DNA of 64,000 bases. Source: Streptomyces sp. NBC_00190 (GTDB lineage: Bacteria; Actinomycetota; Actinomycetes; Streptomycetales; Streptomycetaceae). This document shows, one piece after another, positions 17,867 through 26,840 of the stretch. The notes under the pieces are model-generated. The model had not been told where the DNA came from. It made no database searches and was given only the letters and a program-made list of their open reading frames with translations. A program made the position numbers and the translations under genes. Where the stretch lies: contig NZ_CP108131.1 of the NCBI RefSeq assembly GCF_036203305.1, positions 6,386,001 through 6,450,000 of the forward strand, in the 5' to 3' direction. How positions within the stretch are numbered: position 1 is the stretch's first letter; each line of letters begins with the position of its first letter.

Positions 17867-18643
17867 TTGGATCTCGCCGAAATCTGGCGGGTCATGCGCA
17901 GGCGCTGGTACGTGCTGATACCCGGGCTGGTGATCACGGCGGCGCTGGCCGCCGCCGTGCACTTCCTCGTCCCGGTGCAGTACCAGTCGCAGAGCACGGT
18001 GACCCTCCTGAACTCGAAGAAGGCCACGGAGGCCTTCGACGGCAACCCCTTCCTGAGCACCCAGACCTCCCTCACCGGGATGGCCGACGGCCTCGCCCGC
18101 AACCTGAACTCCGACGGGGCCGTCGCCGACCTCAAGGCCCTGGGCCTCACCGGTACGCACGAAGCGAAGATCGCCGACAACGCCCTGGGCCCCTTCATGT
18201 GGCTGACCGTGACCGGAACCGACCGGGCGGCCGTCCTCAAGTCGGACGAGATCCTCACCGCCTACGCGCAGAAGAGGCTGGACGAGTTCCAGACCCAGCA
18301 GTCGGTGCGGCCCGAGGCGATGATCAGGATGGCCACGATCGTGCCGCCCCAGGAGCCGGAGGCCCAGACCAAGTCCCGGATCCAGTTCATCGTCATGGCG
18401 GGCGCGCTGGGCTTCGTACTCAGCCTGGTCGCCACCTTCTTCGTGGAGGCCCGCACAAGGCGGGGCCCCGGCCGGCATCGGCCCGAACCCGGTGAGGACA
18501 AGGGCGACGGGCCCGGCGAAGGCGGCCACGGCGGGGAGGCCGGACCGGCCGCGGACGACACCCGCGACCCGTCGGACACCCTGCACATGAAGGTCCATCA
18601 GGTCCACCAGCCGGCGGCCGACGCCCCGGCCGGACCGAAGTGA
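17867..18643 (+). CDS. Wzz-like polysaccharide co-polymerase (chain-length regulator)
   Basis: A 258-residue inner-membrane protein with two membrane helices (about 15-35 and 172-193) around an extracytoplasmic domain. The N-terminus IWRVMRRRWYVLIPGLVI has the basic stop-transfer pattern seen in all three Wzz-like proteins of this locus, and VPVQYQSQSTVTLLNSKKA follows helix 1, as in PCP proteins. The C-terminal 65 residues are a charged Gly/Pro/His-rich cytosolic tail without a Walker motif or Tyr cluster, so no kinase function. The start is a TTG (17867) with GAAGGGGA 6 nt upstream. It probably controls polymerisation by the Wzy domain encoded at 24731-26752. The stop overlaps the wzx start. 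Confidence 0.85.
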   Translation: MDLAEIWRVMRRRWYVLIPGLVITAALAAAVHFLVPVQYQSQSTVTLLNSKKATEAFDGNPFLSTQTSLTGMADGLARNLNSDGAVADLKALGLTGTHEAKIADNALGPFMWLTVTGTDRAAVLKSDEILTAYAQKRLDEFQTQQSVRPEAMIRMATIVPPQEPEAQTKSRIQFIVMAGALGFVLSLVATFFVEARTRRGPGRHRPEPGEDKGDGPGEGGHGGEAGPAADDTRDPSDTLHMKVHQVHQPAADAPAGPK

Positions 18644-20181
18644 CGGGCTCCGGAGCGACCGGCTCCGTCACGGACGAGCACACCGCCCCCGCGCCCCCCG
18701 CGCTGGGGCGCAAGGTCGGCGTCGCGGCCAGGTGGAGCCTGGTCAACACGGTCGTGATGCGCCTCGGCAACTTCGCCACCGGGATCATCCTCGCCCGCTT
18801 CTTCCTCGGGCCGGAGGCCTGGGGCGTGTACGGGATCGCCCAGACGGTCCTGCTCGTCCTGCTCTCCGCCAACGAACTCGGCGTGTCGCTCGCGATCGTG
18901 CGCTGGGAGGGAGATCCGCGCCGCTTCGCCCCGACCGTCCTCACGCTCAGCGTGCTGTCCAGCTGCCTGCTGTACACGGCCCTGTTCGCGGCCGCCCCGG
19001 CCGTCGCCGGTGTCCTGGGCTCACCCGAGGCTTCCGGAGTCCTGCGGGTGATGTGTCTGTGCGTGGTGATCGACGGGGTGGCACAGGTGCCCGGGGGCTT
19101 CCTCACCCGGGAGTTCGCCCAGGGCAAGCGGATGATCATCGACGGACTCAACTTCGTGCTCAGCACCTCGGTGACGCTGCTGCTGGCCTTCGAGGGCTGG
19201 GGCGCGATGAGCTTCGCCTGGGGAGCCGTGGCGGGGAACGTCGTGACGCTGATCGGCTGCCGGATGGCCGCACCGGGCACCCTGAAATTCGGCTGGGACC
19301 CCGCGCAGGCCCGGGCGCTGCTCGGGTTCGGGCTTCCGCTCGCAGGGGCGAGCATGCTGGCCCTCGCGGTGGTCAACGTCGACACCATGGTGGTCGGCGC
19401 GACGCTGGGCAACGTGGCCCTGGGCTTCTACGTACTCGCCTTCAACATCTCCGGCTGGCCCGTGAGGATCATCTCCGAGGCCGCCCGCAGGGTCGCCTTC
19501 GCCGGCTTCTCCCGTCTGGCCGACTCGCCGCAGGCGCTGGCCCAGGGCTTCAGCCGCGCCCTGGGCGTGGTGATCACCGGCACCGTCCCGCTGTGCGTGC
19601 TGCTGGCCGGCTTCGCGGGGCCGGCCATCGAGCTGATCTACGGGAGCCGGTGGGCTCCCGCCGCCGCGGCCCTGCCCTGGCTGATGGCCCTCGGCCTGAT
19701 CCGCATCGGCAGTGAACTCGCCTACGACTGCCTCGTCGCGATCGGACAGCGCCGGTCGCTCTTCCTGGTGCAGGGCCTGTGGCTGGCAGCCCTGATCCCG
19801 GTGCTCCTCGCCGGCGCCCGCCTGAACGGCATCGTCGGAGCCTCACAGGCCCACGTCCTGGTCGCCGGCGGCCTGGTGGTGCCCGTGTTCCTGTACGCCC
19901 TCAGCCGCGGCGGCATCGGTGTCGGCCGGATCGCCAGGGCCTGCGCGTGGCCCTTCCTCGGCGGGGCCGTGATGGCCGCGGTCATCCTGGGCCTGGAGCG
20001 CCGGTTCGGCGACGGCCTGCCCGCGCTCCTGGCCACCGCCGCGACAGCCCTGGCCGGCTACACGGTGTGCGTACTGCCCAGCCGCGGCTTCCTGCGCGGC
20101 GTCGACCGCGGCGAACGGCCCCACCGCGGCCGGCGCCGGTCGCCCGAACCGGCCCGGCCCACCCGACAGGACACGAGGTGA
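18640..20181 (+). CDS. Wzx-type polysaccharide flippase (MOP superfamily)
   Basis: A 513-residue, 12-to-14-helix membrane protein of the WzxC/oligosaccharide-flippase group. It begins, after a 25-residue polar tail, with VAARWSLVNTVVMRLGNF and ARFFLGPEAWGVYGIAQTVL, a characteristic start of the family, and a later segment LGFYVLAFNISGWPVRIISE matches the central conserved helix. It would move undecaprenyl-PP-linked repeat units across the membrane for polymerisation outside. GTG start overlaps the Wzz-like stop (GTGA). The 30-residue C-terminus is Arg-rich and polar. It is the only flippase in the locus. Confidence 0.9.
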   Translation: MTGSGATGSVTDEHTAPAPPALGRKVGVAARWSLVNTVVMRLGNFATGIILARFFLGPEAWGVYGIAQTVLLVLLSANELGVSLAIVRWEGDPRRFAPTVLTLSVLSSCLLYTALFAAAPAVAGVLGSPEASGVLRVMCLCVVIDGVAQVPGGFLTREFAQGKRMIIDGLNFVLSTSVTLLLAFEGWGAMSFAWGAVAGNVVTLIGCRMAAPGTLKFGWDPAQARALLGFGLPLAGASMLALAVVNVDTMVVGATLGNVALGFYVLAFNISGWPVRIISEAARRVAFAGFSRLADSPQALAQGFSRALGVVITGTVPLCVLLAGFAGPAIELIYGSRWAPAAAALPWLMALGLIRIGSELAYDCLVAIGQRRSLFLVQGLWLAALIPVLLAGARLNGIVGASQAHVLVAGGLVVPVFLYALSRGGIGVGRIARACAWPFLGGAVMAAVILGLERRFGDGLPALLATAATALAGYTVCVLPSRGFLRGVDRGERPHRGRRRSPEPARPTRQDTR

Positions 20182-20186
20182 ACCCG

Positions 20187-21296
20187 ATGTCACGGCGCAT
20201 CAGCCGAAACCCGCTCGCGGGGCTGCTGCTCTTGGCCCTCCTGGCGGTCATGGGCGTGGCCTGCTCGGGACGCGACCGGTCCGCGCTGCCGGACTGCCCG
20301 GACGCCGCGCGGACCTGCCCCGCGAGCGGGTCCCCGGCGACGTCACCGAGCGCCGGTCCGCCGACCGCGGACGGCCGGGCGACGGGCAGCCCCGCCGCCT
20401 CCGCGTCCCCGACGGCGAAGCCCACCGCGACGGCGGGTGCCGGCAGTCCGTCCGGCACACCCGCCGCCAAGGCCGCCTGCGCCTCCTTCAGCGCCTGCGG
20501 CTTCCCCGACGCCTCCACCACCGGTCCGCGGATCCCCCTCACGCCCCACAACACCGGGTACATGGCCGTCCGTGAGAACGGGCTCGTCATCCGGGGCTGG
20601 GACATCACCGGCTCGCTCGACATCTACGCGAACGACGTCACCGTCATCGACAGCAAGATCACCTCGGACAGCTGGTGGGGCATCAACCTGCGCCCCGGTT
20701 TCAGCGGCCTGCGGGTCCTGCACTCCACCATCACGGCGGTGCCCGGCAAGGGACCGGACAACGGCGGCGTGGACTACGCGGTGTCGAACATGGGGGGCAG
20801 CTCCATCGAGGTCGGCTGGTGCGACGTCTCGGTGTTCGGCGACGCGCTGTCCATGGGGCAGGGCAACCTGCACGACAACTACGTGCACGACATCGTCCCG
20901 TTCGTGAACCTGGGCGGCGAGTGGCAGCACACCAACACGGTGATCAGCGGCGGCGGCAACACCGGGGAGCTGATCATCCGCCACAACACCCTGCTGAACC
21001 CGACCGGCCTCAAGGAGGGCGCCTCGGGGAGCATCGGCCTGTTCGCGGACACCGGAGTGGTCCGCAACGTCACCGTGGACAACAACTGGGTGGCCGGCGG
21101 CGCGTACGCCCTCTACGGCGGCAGCACCGGCGCCACCGGGATCAAGGTCACCGACAACGTCTTCTCGACGGAGTACCACCCCGCCGCCGGCGGATACGGC
21201 GTGGTCGCCCACTGGAACCACAGCGGCCCCGGAAACGTGTGGCGGAACAACCGGATGTCCGACGGCCGCCCGATCGAACCCGAGCCGGCCCCGTGA
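20187..21296 (+). CDS. Exported right-handed beta-helix protein
   Basis: A 369-residue exported protein. The N-terminal hydrophobic segment LAGLLLLALLAVMGVAC may be a lipoprotein signal, though the lipobox (GVAC) is atypical. A 90-residue Ser/Thr/Pro/Gly linker follows. The rest is built of short beta-rich repeats with Asn ladders (DIYANDVTVIDSKITSD, VRNVTVDNNWVAGGAYALYG), the pattern of parallel beta-helix (Pbh1) proteins such as polysaccharide lyases and epimerases. No catalytic residues can be assigned. Inside a polysaccharide operon it may trim, epimerise or bind the exported polymer. ATG at 20187 is chosen for GAGG 8 nt upstream; the GTG at 20178 is an alternative. Confidence 0.82.
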   Translation: MSRRISRNPLAGLLLLALLAVMGVACSGRDRSALPDCPDAARTCPASGSPATSPSAGPPTADGRATGSPAASASPTAKPTATAGAGSPSGTPAAKAACASFSACGFPDASTTGPRIPLTPHNTGYMAVRENGLVIRGWDITGSLDIYANDVTVIDSKITSDSWWGINLRPGFSGLRVLHSTITAVPGKGPDNGGVDYAVSNMGGSSIEVGWCDVSVFGDALSMGQGNLHDNYVHDIVPFVNLGGEWQHTNTVISGGGNTGELIIRHNTLLNPTGLKEGASGSIGLFADTGVVRNVTVDNNWVAGGAYALYGGSTGATGIKVTDNVFSTEYHPAAGGYGVVAHWNHSGPGNVWRNNRMSDGRPIEPEPAP

Positions 21297-22114
21297 GCGG
21301 CCTCGTGCGCGGTGTCGCGCGGGCAGTCGCGCGGGCACCATGGACCCTGCTCAAGGCCCTGTTCGGCTGGCTGGTGCTCTTCGAGGCCAGGAACAAGGTC
21401 CTGCTGGCCCCCACCGCGGTGCGGCTGCGCCGGACCGAGGACGCCGAGACCCGGCGGCTGGCCCGCGTCCTGGCGTCGCCGCCCTCGGCGCTGGTCGCCA
21501 CGGTCATCGCCACCCACCGGCGCCCCGAGGAGCTGCGTGCCGCGGTGCGTTCGGCCCTGGACCAGACCGTCCGGGACCAGGTCGTGATCGTGGTCGACGA
21601 CGGCGCCGGACTGTCGGCGCTCCCCGAGGACCCACGGCTGTTCGCCGTGTCGCTGGCGCACAACACCGGTGTGGCGGGCGTCGTGCGCAACGTGGGCATC
21701 CGCCTCACCCGCTCGCGGTACGTGGCGTTCCTGGACGACGACAACCTGTGGGAACCCGACCACCTGGAACGGACGCTGGCGGTCCTGGAGCCTGCCGACG
21801 GGCCCGACGCCGTCTACACGGCGCTGCGCCGCGTCCTGCCCGACGGCAGCGAGCAGGACGTCCTGTCGGTGCCCTACGACCGGCGCCGCGCCGCCCGCGA
21901 GGCCTTCCTGGACACCAACGCCTTCGTCGCCCGCCGCAACCGCTCCCTGCACTTCAGCCGTCTGCGCCGGACACCGGAGGTGCTGCCCCGCGAGGACTGG
22001 GAGCTGATCCGCCGGTACGGCCGCCGGTACCGGGTGCGCCACGTGCCGCACCCCACCGTCCGATACCTCATGAACCCGGCGAGCTTCTACACGCAATGGC
22101 AACAGTCCAGTTGA
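21293..22114 (+). CDS. Family 2 glycosyltransferase
   Basis: A 273-residue GT2 enzyme with a GT-A fold. After about 50 basic residues that may sit on the membrane face, the nucleotide-binding strand is VATVIATHRRPEELRAAVRS, with VVIVVDDGAG and the metal-binding FLDDDNLWEPDHLE. Late in the protein, PREDWELIRRYGRR has the acidic base position typical of inverting GT2 enzymes. Donor and acceptor are not predictable. GTG start overlaps the stop of the beta-helix gene (GTGA), so it belongs to the same forward operon. Confidence 0.88.
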   Translation: MSGLVRGVARAVARAPWTLLKALFGWLVLFEARNKVLLAPTAVRLRRTEDAETRRLARVLASPPSALVATVIATHRRPEELRAAVRSALDQTVRDQVVIVVDDGAGLSALPEDPRLFAVSLAHNTGVAGVVRNVGIRLTRSRYVAFLDDDNLWEPDHLERTLAVLEPADGPDAVYTALRRVLPDGSEQDVLSVPYDRRRAAREAFLDTNAFVARRNRSLHFSRLRRTPEVLPREDWELIRRYGRRYRVRHVPHPTVRYLMNPASFYTQWQQSS

Positions 22115-22155
22115 AGCCCGCCTCTCTTCCGCTCCGACCACAGGTGGTTGATCCG

Positions 22156-22833
22156 ATGCCCCGATCCCGGGCCCTCCGAAACAAGTTCGTCGACGCACCC
22201 GGCTCACTGGGCGAACGACTGCGCATCGCCCGCTGGGAGCGTTTCCAGCGCTGCTTCCCCGGCATCGAGAACATGCGCGTCGTGGACCTGGGCGGGACGG
22301 CCGAGATGTGGCTGCGCGCACCCGTGCGCGCCAAGCACGTCCACCTGATCAACCTGGAGGAGCACCCCGCCGAACTGCCCGACTGGATCACCGCGGAGAT
22401 CGCCGACGTCACCGACCCGGCGGTCGCCGCCGAACTGAGCGACCACGGCGGCTACGACCTGGTCTTCTCCAACTCGACCATCGAGCACGTGGGCGGCCAC
22501 AGCCAGCGCCGGCGGTTCGTCGCCGCCGTCGAGCAACTGGCGCCGCTGCACTGGATCCAGACGCCGTACCGCTACTTCCCGGTCGAGCCGCACTTCGTCG
22601 CACCCGGCTTCCAGTTCCTGCCGCTCGCCGCCAGGACACGTCTGGTACGGCACTGGCCGCTCGTCCACAGCCGTCCCGACAGCCCGGAGTCGGCGATGAA
22701 CGCCGTGGTCAACATCGAGCTGCTGAGCCGCGCCGAAATGAGCTACCTGTTCCCCGGGTCGGTGCTCCTCAGCGAGCGGGTGCTCGGTGTCACGAAGTCG
22801 CTGACAGCCGTACGAACGGAGCGCGCATGCTGA
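22156..22833 (+). CDS. SAM-dependent methyltransferase
   Basis: A 225-residue class I methyltransferase. Motif I appears as MRVVDLGGTAEMW, followed by an acidic strand-2 end (LINLEE), an ADVTD segment, and the post-III region YDLVFSNSTIEHVGGHSQR. A C-terminal portion with RTRLVRHWPLVHS is common in sugar-modifying methyltransferases of this type. ATG at 22156 is preceded by AGGTGG at 8 nt, better than the upstream in-frame ATG at 22096. It overlaps the second methyltransferase by 7 bp. A role in O- or C-methylating the polysaccharide or its precursor is inferred from location. Confidence 0.83.
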   Translation: MPRSRALRNKFVDAPGSLGERLRIARWERFQRCFPGIENMRVVDLGGTAEMWLRAPVRAKHVHLINLEEHPAELPDWITAEIADVTDPAVAAELSDHGGYDLVFSNSTIEHVGGHSQRRRFVAAVEQLAPLHWIQTPYRYFPVEPHFVAPGFQFLPLAARTRLVRHWPLVHSRPDSPESAMNAVVNIELLSRAEMSYLFPGSVLLSERVLGVTKSLTAVRTERAC

Positions 22834-23810
22834 ACAACCTGATCAACCGACACGACGCGGACCGGCTGCTGCGCAAGGTGCGGAAGCTGGAACTCGACCC
22901 GGTGCTGGCCAAGCTGCGGGTGCGCGGCGGTGCGCGCGTGGTGCAGCACTGGTCCCAGGTCGACCCGTCGCTGACCGAGTGGTGGGCGATCCCGGGCGTC
23001 ATCAAGCGCTGGAACCTGCTGATGACCGGCGACGCCGAGACCTCCTATCCCCAGTACGTGGCCGCCGAGCACTTCGCGCCGCGCACCGACCTGCGCGGCC
23101 TCTCCCTCGGGTGCGGCACCGGCGGCAACGAACTGCTCTGGGCGAAGACCGGCGCGTTCGGCCTCCTGGAGGGCGTGGACGTGGCGCAGCAGCGCATCGA
23201 CTTCGCCACCCGGTCCGCCGTCGACGAGGGCCTCGCCGACGTGCTGCGCTTCCGGGTCACCGACGTCAACCGGATGACCAGCGACGGGGAACGCTTCGAC
23301 GTGCTGCTGGGCCTGCAGTCACTGCACCACTTCGACAACCTCGGCGAAACCCTGCCGAGGCTGTCGCAGCTGATCGAGCCCGGCGGGACGTTCGTGATCG
23401 ACGAGTTCGTCGGCCCCACCCGCTTCCAGTGGACCGACGGCCAGCTGGAGGCGGCGAACGCGCTGCTGGCCCGGCTCCCCGAGGAGCGGCGGCGCCTGGC
23501 GGACGGCCGGATCAAGCGCCGCGTCGTACGGCCCAGCAAGCTGTCGATGGTGCTGGACGACCCCTCGGAGGCGGTCGACGCGGCTTCGCTGCTGCCGGGC
23601 CTGCGACGCCATTTCGAGGTCGTCGAGGAACGGCCGTACGGGGGCACGGTGCTGCACATCGCGTTCTCCGGGATCGCGCACAACTTCCGGGACCAGGAGC
23701 CGGAGACGCTGGCCCTGCTGGAGGAGTGCTTCGCCGCGGAGGACGCGGCACTTCCGGAAGTGGGGCACGACTTCGTCGCCATGGTCTGCCGCCCCCGCGG
23801 CGAAAGCTAG
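22827..23810 (+). CDS. SAM-dependent methyltransferase, second copy type
   Basis: A 327-residue class I methyltransferase, unrelated in detail to its upstream neighbour. Motif I is LSLGCGTGGNELLWAKTG; the following acidic end is LEGVDVAQQRIDFA, then DVLLGLQSLHHFDNLGETLP and the post-motif GGTFVIDEFVGPTRFQW. This is the common Methyltransf_11/25 arrangement, with a helical N-terminal 85 residues that could bind substrate. It is the last gene of the forward run and ends only 3 nt before the convergent glycosyltransferase gene, so the two transcripts must run into each other. Confidence 0.88.
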   Translation: MLNNLINRHDADRLLRKVRKLELDPVLAKLRVRGGARVVQHWSQVDPSLTEWWAIPGVIKRWNLLMTGDAETSYPQYVAAEHFAPRTDLRGLSLGCGTGGNELLWAKTGAFGLLEGVDVAQQRIDFATRSAVDEGLADVLRFRVTDVNRMTSDGERFDVLLGLQSLHHFDNLGETLPRLSQLIEPGGTFVIDEFVGPTRFQWTDGQLEAANALLARLPEERRRLADGRIKRRVVRPSKLSMVLDDPSEAVDAASLLPGLRRHFEVVEERPYGGTVLHIAFSGIAHNFRDQEPETLALLEECFAAEDAALPEVGHDFVAMVCRPRGES

Positions 23811-23813
23811 CGG

Positions 23814-24785
23814 TCAGGGCCCCGGCGTGCCGCGCAGGGCGCCCGGCCTGGCGAGTGCGGCCGCGGCCGCACGGCTGGCCGGGCGGCCGAGCGCGCCCCG
23901 CGAGGTCTCCCGGAGCAGGACGGCGGCCCGGAAGGCCGCCGTCGCCACCGGGCCGTGCCGGCGCTCGTAGAGCCGTACGCGGTTCAGCGTCAGCAGGGTC
24001 CACAGGCGCGGCGAGACCCGCGAGTCCCCGCCGAGATGGGTGGCCGAGGCCGCCGGCTCCAGGCGGGTCGCGAAGCCGCGGTCCCGGGCCCGCAGGCAGT
24101 ACTCCGTCTCCTCCGAGTAGAGGAAGAAGGATTCGTCCCACGGGCCGCAGGCGGCGAGGCAGTCCGCCGACAGGGCCATCAGGGCTCCGGTCGCCCAGTC
24201 CGCGTACGTGGGCCGCTCGTACGCGGCGGAGTCGGTGACCAGCTCGCTCAGGTGGGGGAAGCGCCCGGCCCGGCGGTTGCCGATGACGGCCTCGCCGAGG
24301 GCGCGCGTCACGCTCGACTCCCGGCGCAGCGAGTGCACGAGGGTGCGGCCGTCCTCCTCGTACAGCAGCGGCACGCTGATCCCGACACGGTCGCCGTCGC
24401 CCAGGGGCGTGCCGAGCCCGTCCACGAGCAGCTTGGCGCAGCCCCGCCGCATCCGGATGTCCGGGTTGCAGACGAGAGCCGCCCGGGGCCCGCCCTCCCA
24501 GCCGGCGGCGGCCGCGAGGGCCGCGTTCACCCCGGCCGCGTACCCGGCGTTGCGGCCGGTCTGGACGATCGTCGCGTCCGGGGCCAGCGAGCGGATCACC
24601 TCCACGGTGTCGTCGGCCGAATCGTTGTCGGCGACCACGAGCCGCCAGTCGAGCCCCGTCATGGCCTCCGGCAGGGAGGAGAGGAACCCCGGGAGCACCG
24701 CGGCGCTGTTCCAGGTGACGACGACGACGGCTACGGGACCGGTACCGCCGGCCGGGGGGCGGGGGACTGGGCTGTCGAACCGCAT
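23814..24785 (-). CDS. Family 2 glycosyltransferase (rhamnosyltransferase-like)
   Basis: A 323-residue GT2 enzyme. The fold begins VAVVVVTWNSAAVLPGFLSS, with the metal/nucleotide region RLVVADNDSADDTVEVI, NAGYAAGVNAAL and LVCNPDIRMRRG. The acceptor-side motif DESFFLYSEETEYCLRARD is the WbbL-like pattern of rhamnosyl- and related transferases. It starts within the 3' end of the Wzz-Wzy fusion gene (55-bp overlap in another frame), with GGAGT 5-6 nt before the ATG. The two are therefore one minus-strand operon, transcribed from the divergent region near 26800. Confidence 0.9.
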   Translation of the reverse strand: MRFDSPVPRPPAGGTGPVAVVVVTWNSAAVLPGFLSSLPEAMTGLDWRLVVADNDSADDTVEVIRSLAPDATIVQTGRNAGYAAGVNAALAAAAGWEGGPRAALVCNPDIRMRRGCAKLLVDGLGTPLGDGDRVGISVPLLYEEDGRTLVHSLRRESSVTRALGEAVIGNRRAGRFPHLSELVTDSAAYERPTYADWATGALMALSADCLAACGPWDESFFLYSEETEYCLRARDRGFATRLEPAASATHLGGDSRVSPRLWTLLTLNRVRLYERRHGPVATAAFRAAVLLRETSRGALGRPASRAAAAALARPGALRGTPGP

Positions 24786-26752
24786 GAGGACTCCAGGGTG
24801 GGTTGCTGCGGCGCCGCGCGCCGGATGAAGCCGAGGTAACTGCCTCCGGCGGCGATCGTCAGGAAGAACATCCCCGCGAACATCGGGAAGCTGAGGGCGT
24901 CGAAGGTGGCGCTGCTGACCAGGGCGACGAGGGCGGAGGCGAAGAACGCCTGCCCGAGCTCCCGGTCGGACTCGTCGAGGGCCAGCCGGCGGATGGCGCC
25001 GCCCTGGTGGATCCCGGTCAGGAAGAGGGCCAGGAGGGCGACCAGCCCGAGCAGGCCCATCTCCGCCAGCGTCAGCATGTACTGGTTGTCGGTGAAGAAG
25101 TAGAGCTCGGGGATGAAGGTCCCCAGCCCCTGCCCGAACAGGGGCCGCCCCTCCAGATAGGGGACGATCGCGCTGTACTTGACCGTGCGGGCCTGGGTGC
25201 TGCTGTCCGAGTTGGCGAAGAAGGACCCGAACAGGGTGGTGATGGTCCCGATCAGCCCGGGGACGATCACCTTGAAGCAGGCCACCGAACCCAGCAGCAG
25301 ACCGATCGCGGTCCACCGCCGCTGCGGCTTCCACCGCGGCACCATCACCAGCACCACGATCAGCGCCCCGATGATCGACGTCCGCGACACCGTCAGCGGC
25401 AGCGAGCCGCCCACCAGCACCACCGGCGCCCAGCGGCGCCACCACTTCAGGTGCGCCCGCACCGGATCGAAGGCCTGCTGGATGGCGAACGGCAGCAGCA
25501 GGGCGAGCATCCCGCCGAACTCCAGGGGGTGCGCCGTGGTGGAGCGGGGCCGGGTGAAGGCGCCCCGGTCCATGGCGGCGAGCTGGGGGACGCTCGACGA
25601 GAGCCCGGGGATGCTGATCTGGTCGGCGATGTTCGTGGCGGCGAAGAAGTCGTAGTAGCCGATGGCGGCCACCACCGACGCCATCACCACGGCCCGGCGC
25701 AGCAGCACGTCGAGCCGGGCCCGGTCCTGGACGGCCGCGGAGACCAGCACCACCAGGGACACCCACACCAGCAGCCCGATCAGTCCCCGGTCCGCCCCGA
25801 GGACCTCCTTGCGGGAGGCGCCCCGGGTCGCGTTCGCCAGGTACGAGGCCAGCACCGCGACCGCCAGCAGGCACATCACCACCCGGGGCAGCCGGGTGCC
25901 CGGGGCGGGCCTGATCCGGCTCGTGATCCACGCCGCCAGGTACCAGAACAGGCCCAGCAGCGCGAACACGTTGGCCGGCGTCCCCACACCGCCCATCCCC
26001 GGCAGCGTCAGGTTCGACGGGATGAAGAAGGCCAGCGCCAGATAGCCGGTGAGCAGCGTGACCGCGTCCAGCTGACGCCCCAGGGCCCGCCTGCGGGCAC
26101 GCCACCCGCGCACCCGGTCGGCGGTTCCGTCCGCGCGCCTGCGGCGCACCGCCACCACCAGCGTCTCGGTCACGAAGGACAGCGCGAACCCGGCCGTGGT
26201 GCAGAGGATGAGGACGCTCAGCACCTGCTGGTAGCGGGTCTTGAGCTGGGGCCGCGGGATCTGCGGCAGCACCACGGGCGTGGTCTGCACGAAGTACGCG
26301 GGCTCGACCTTGGCCGCCGCCTGCAGTGCGCCCAGCTGCTCCCCGGCGAAACCGGTGAGGATGTTGGTCTCCCGCAGGACCTTCTCCCGGTCGGTGCCCG
26401 TGACGGTCAGCGTGAGCGTCGGGCCCGACGCGTTCGCGGCGAAGGAGACCGTGTAGGGGTCCGTCACCCCGAGGCCGTGCAGGTCGCGTGCCGCGTCCGC
26501 CCCCGACAGGGTCCTGATCAGCACGTCCGCGGTCACGACCAGCGTCCCGCCCGCGTTGGCGATGGGATTGCCGAACGCGGGGGCCAGCTCGGCCACCGCC
26601 TTGGAATCGATCAGCGCCACCGAACTCTGCGACTGGTACGACACCGGCACCGACCGGTACAGGTGGCCGGCCGCGAGCACCCCGATCAGCACCATCGGCA
26701 CCATCACGTACCAGCGGCGCCGCAGCACCGCGAGTATTTCACCGATGGTCAC
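24731..26752 (-). CDS. Wzz-Wzy fusion: co-polymerase domain joined to O-antigen polymerase/ligase
   Basis: A 673-residue single reading frame in two parts. Residues 1-210 are Wzz-like: ILAVLRRRWYVMVPMVLIG, helix 1, VPVSYQSQSSVALIDSKAV, an extracytoplasmic domain and helix 2. A basic linker (RRRRADGTADRVRGWRARRR) leads into a multi-helix Wzy/O-antigen-ligase domain from about 230 to 640, with the typical loop PLFGQGLGTF and NQYMLTLAEMGLLG near the end. In classical systems chain-length regulator and polymerase are separate proteins. The GTG at 26752 gives the same N-terminus as the two stand-alone Wzz-like proteins; a longer start at 26794 is less likely. No stop or frameshift separates the halves. 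Confidence 0.9.
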   Translation of the reverse strand: MTIGEILAVLRRRWYVMVPMVLIGVLAAGHLYRSVPVSYQSQSSVALIDSKAVAELAPAFGNPIANAGGTLVVTADVLIRTLSGADAARDLHGLGVTDPYTVSFAANASGPTLTLTVTGTDREKVLRETNILTGFAGEQLGALQAAAKVEPAYFVQTTPVVLPQIPRPQLKTRYQQVLSVLILCTTAGFALSFVTETLVVAVRRRRADGTADRVRGWRARRRALGRQLDAVTLLTGYLALAFFIPSNLTLPGMGGVGTPANVFALLGLFWYLAAWITSRIRPAPGTRLPRVVMCLLAVAVLASYLANATRGASRKEVLGADRGLIGLLVWVSLVVLVSAAVQDRARLDVLLRRAVVMASVVAAIGYYDFFAATNIADQISIPGLSSSVPQLAAMDRGAFTRPRSTTAHPLEFGGMLALLLPFAIQQAFDPVRAHLKWWRRWAPVVLVGGSLPLTVSRTSIIGALIVVLVMVPRWKPQRRWTAIGLLLGSVACFKVIVPGLIGTITTLFGSFFANSDSSTQARTVKYSAIVPYLEGRPLFGQGLGTFIPELYFFTDNQYMLTLAEMGLLGLVALLALFLTGIHQGGAIRRLALDESDRELGQAFFASALVALVSSATFDALSFPMFAGMFFLTIAAGGSYLGFIRRAAPQQPTLESSCGSTAQSPAPRPAVPVP

Positions 26753-26840
26753 GAACGCCCCCGAGAGGTACCGGATTTGATGGCGCGCCGACACGTGTCC
26801 TGACAGGATCGCTCACGACGTGGGGAACGGAAGGAATCGT
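26753..26840. promoter_or_regulatory. Divergent promoter region with palindrome
   Basis: 88 nt between the minus-strand Wzz-Wzy fusion and the plus-strand small Wzz-like gene. It contains the perfect 10-bp palindrome GACACGTGTC (26790-26799), which is a plausible operator serving both directions. No clear -35/-10 pair stands out. AAGGA at 26831-26835 is the ribosome site of the forward gene. Confidence 0.4.
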
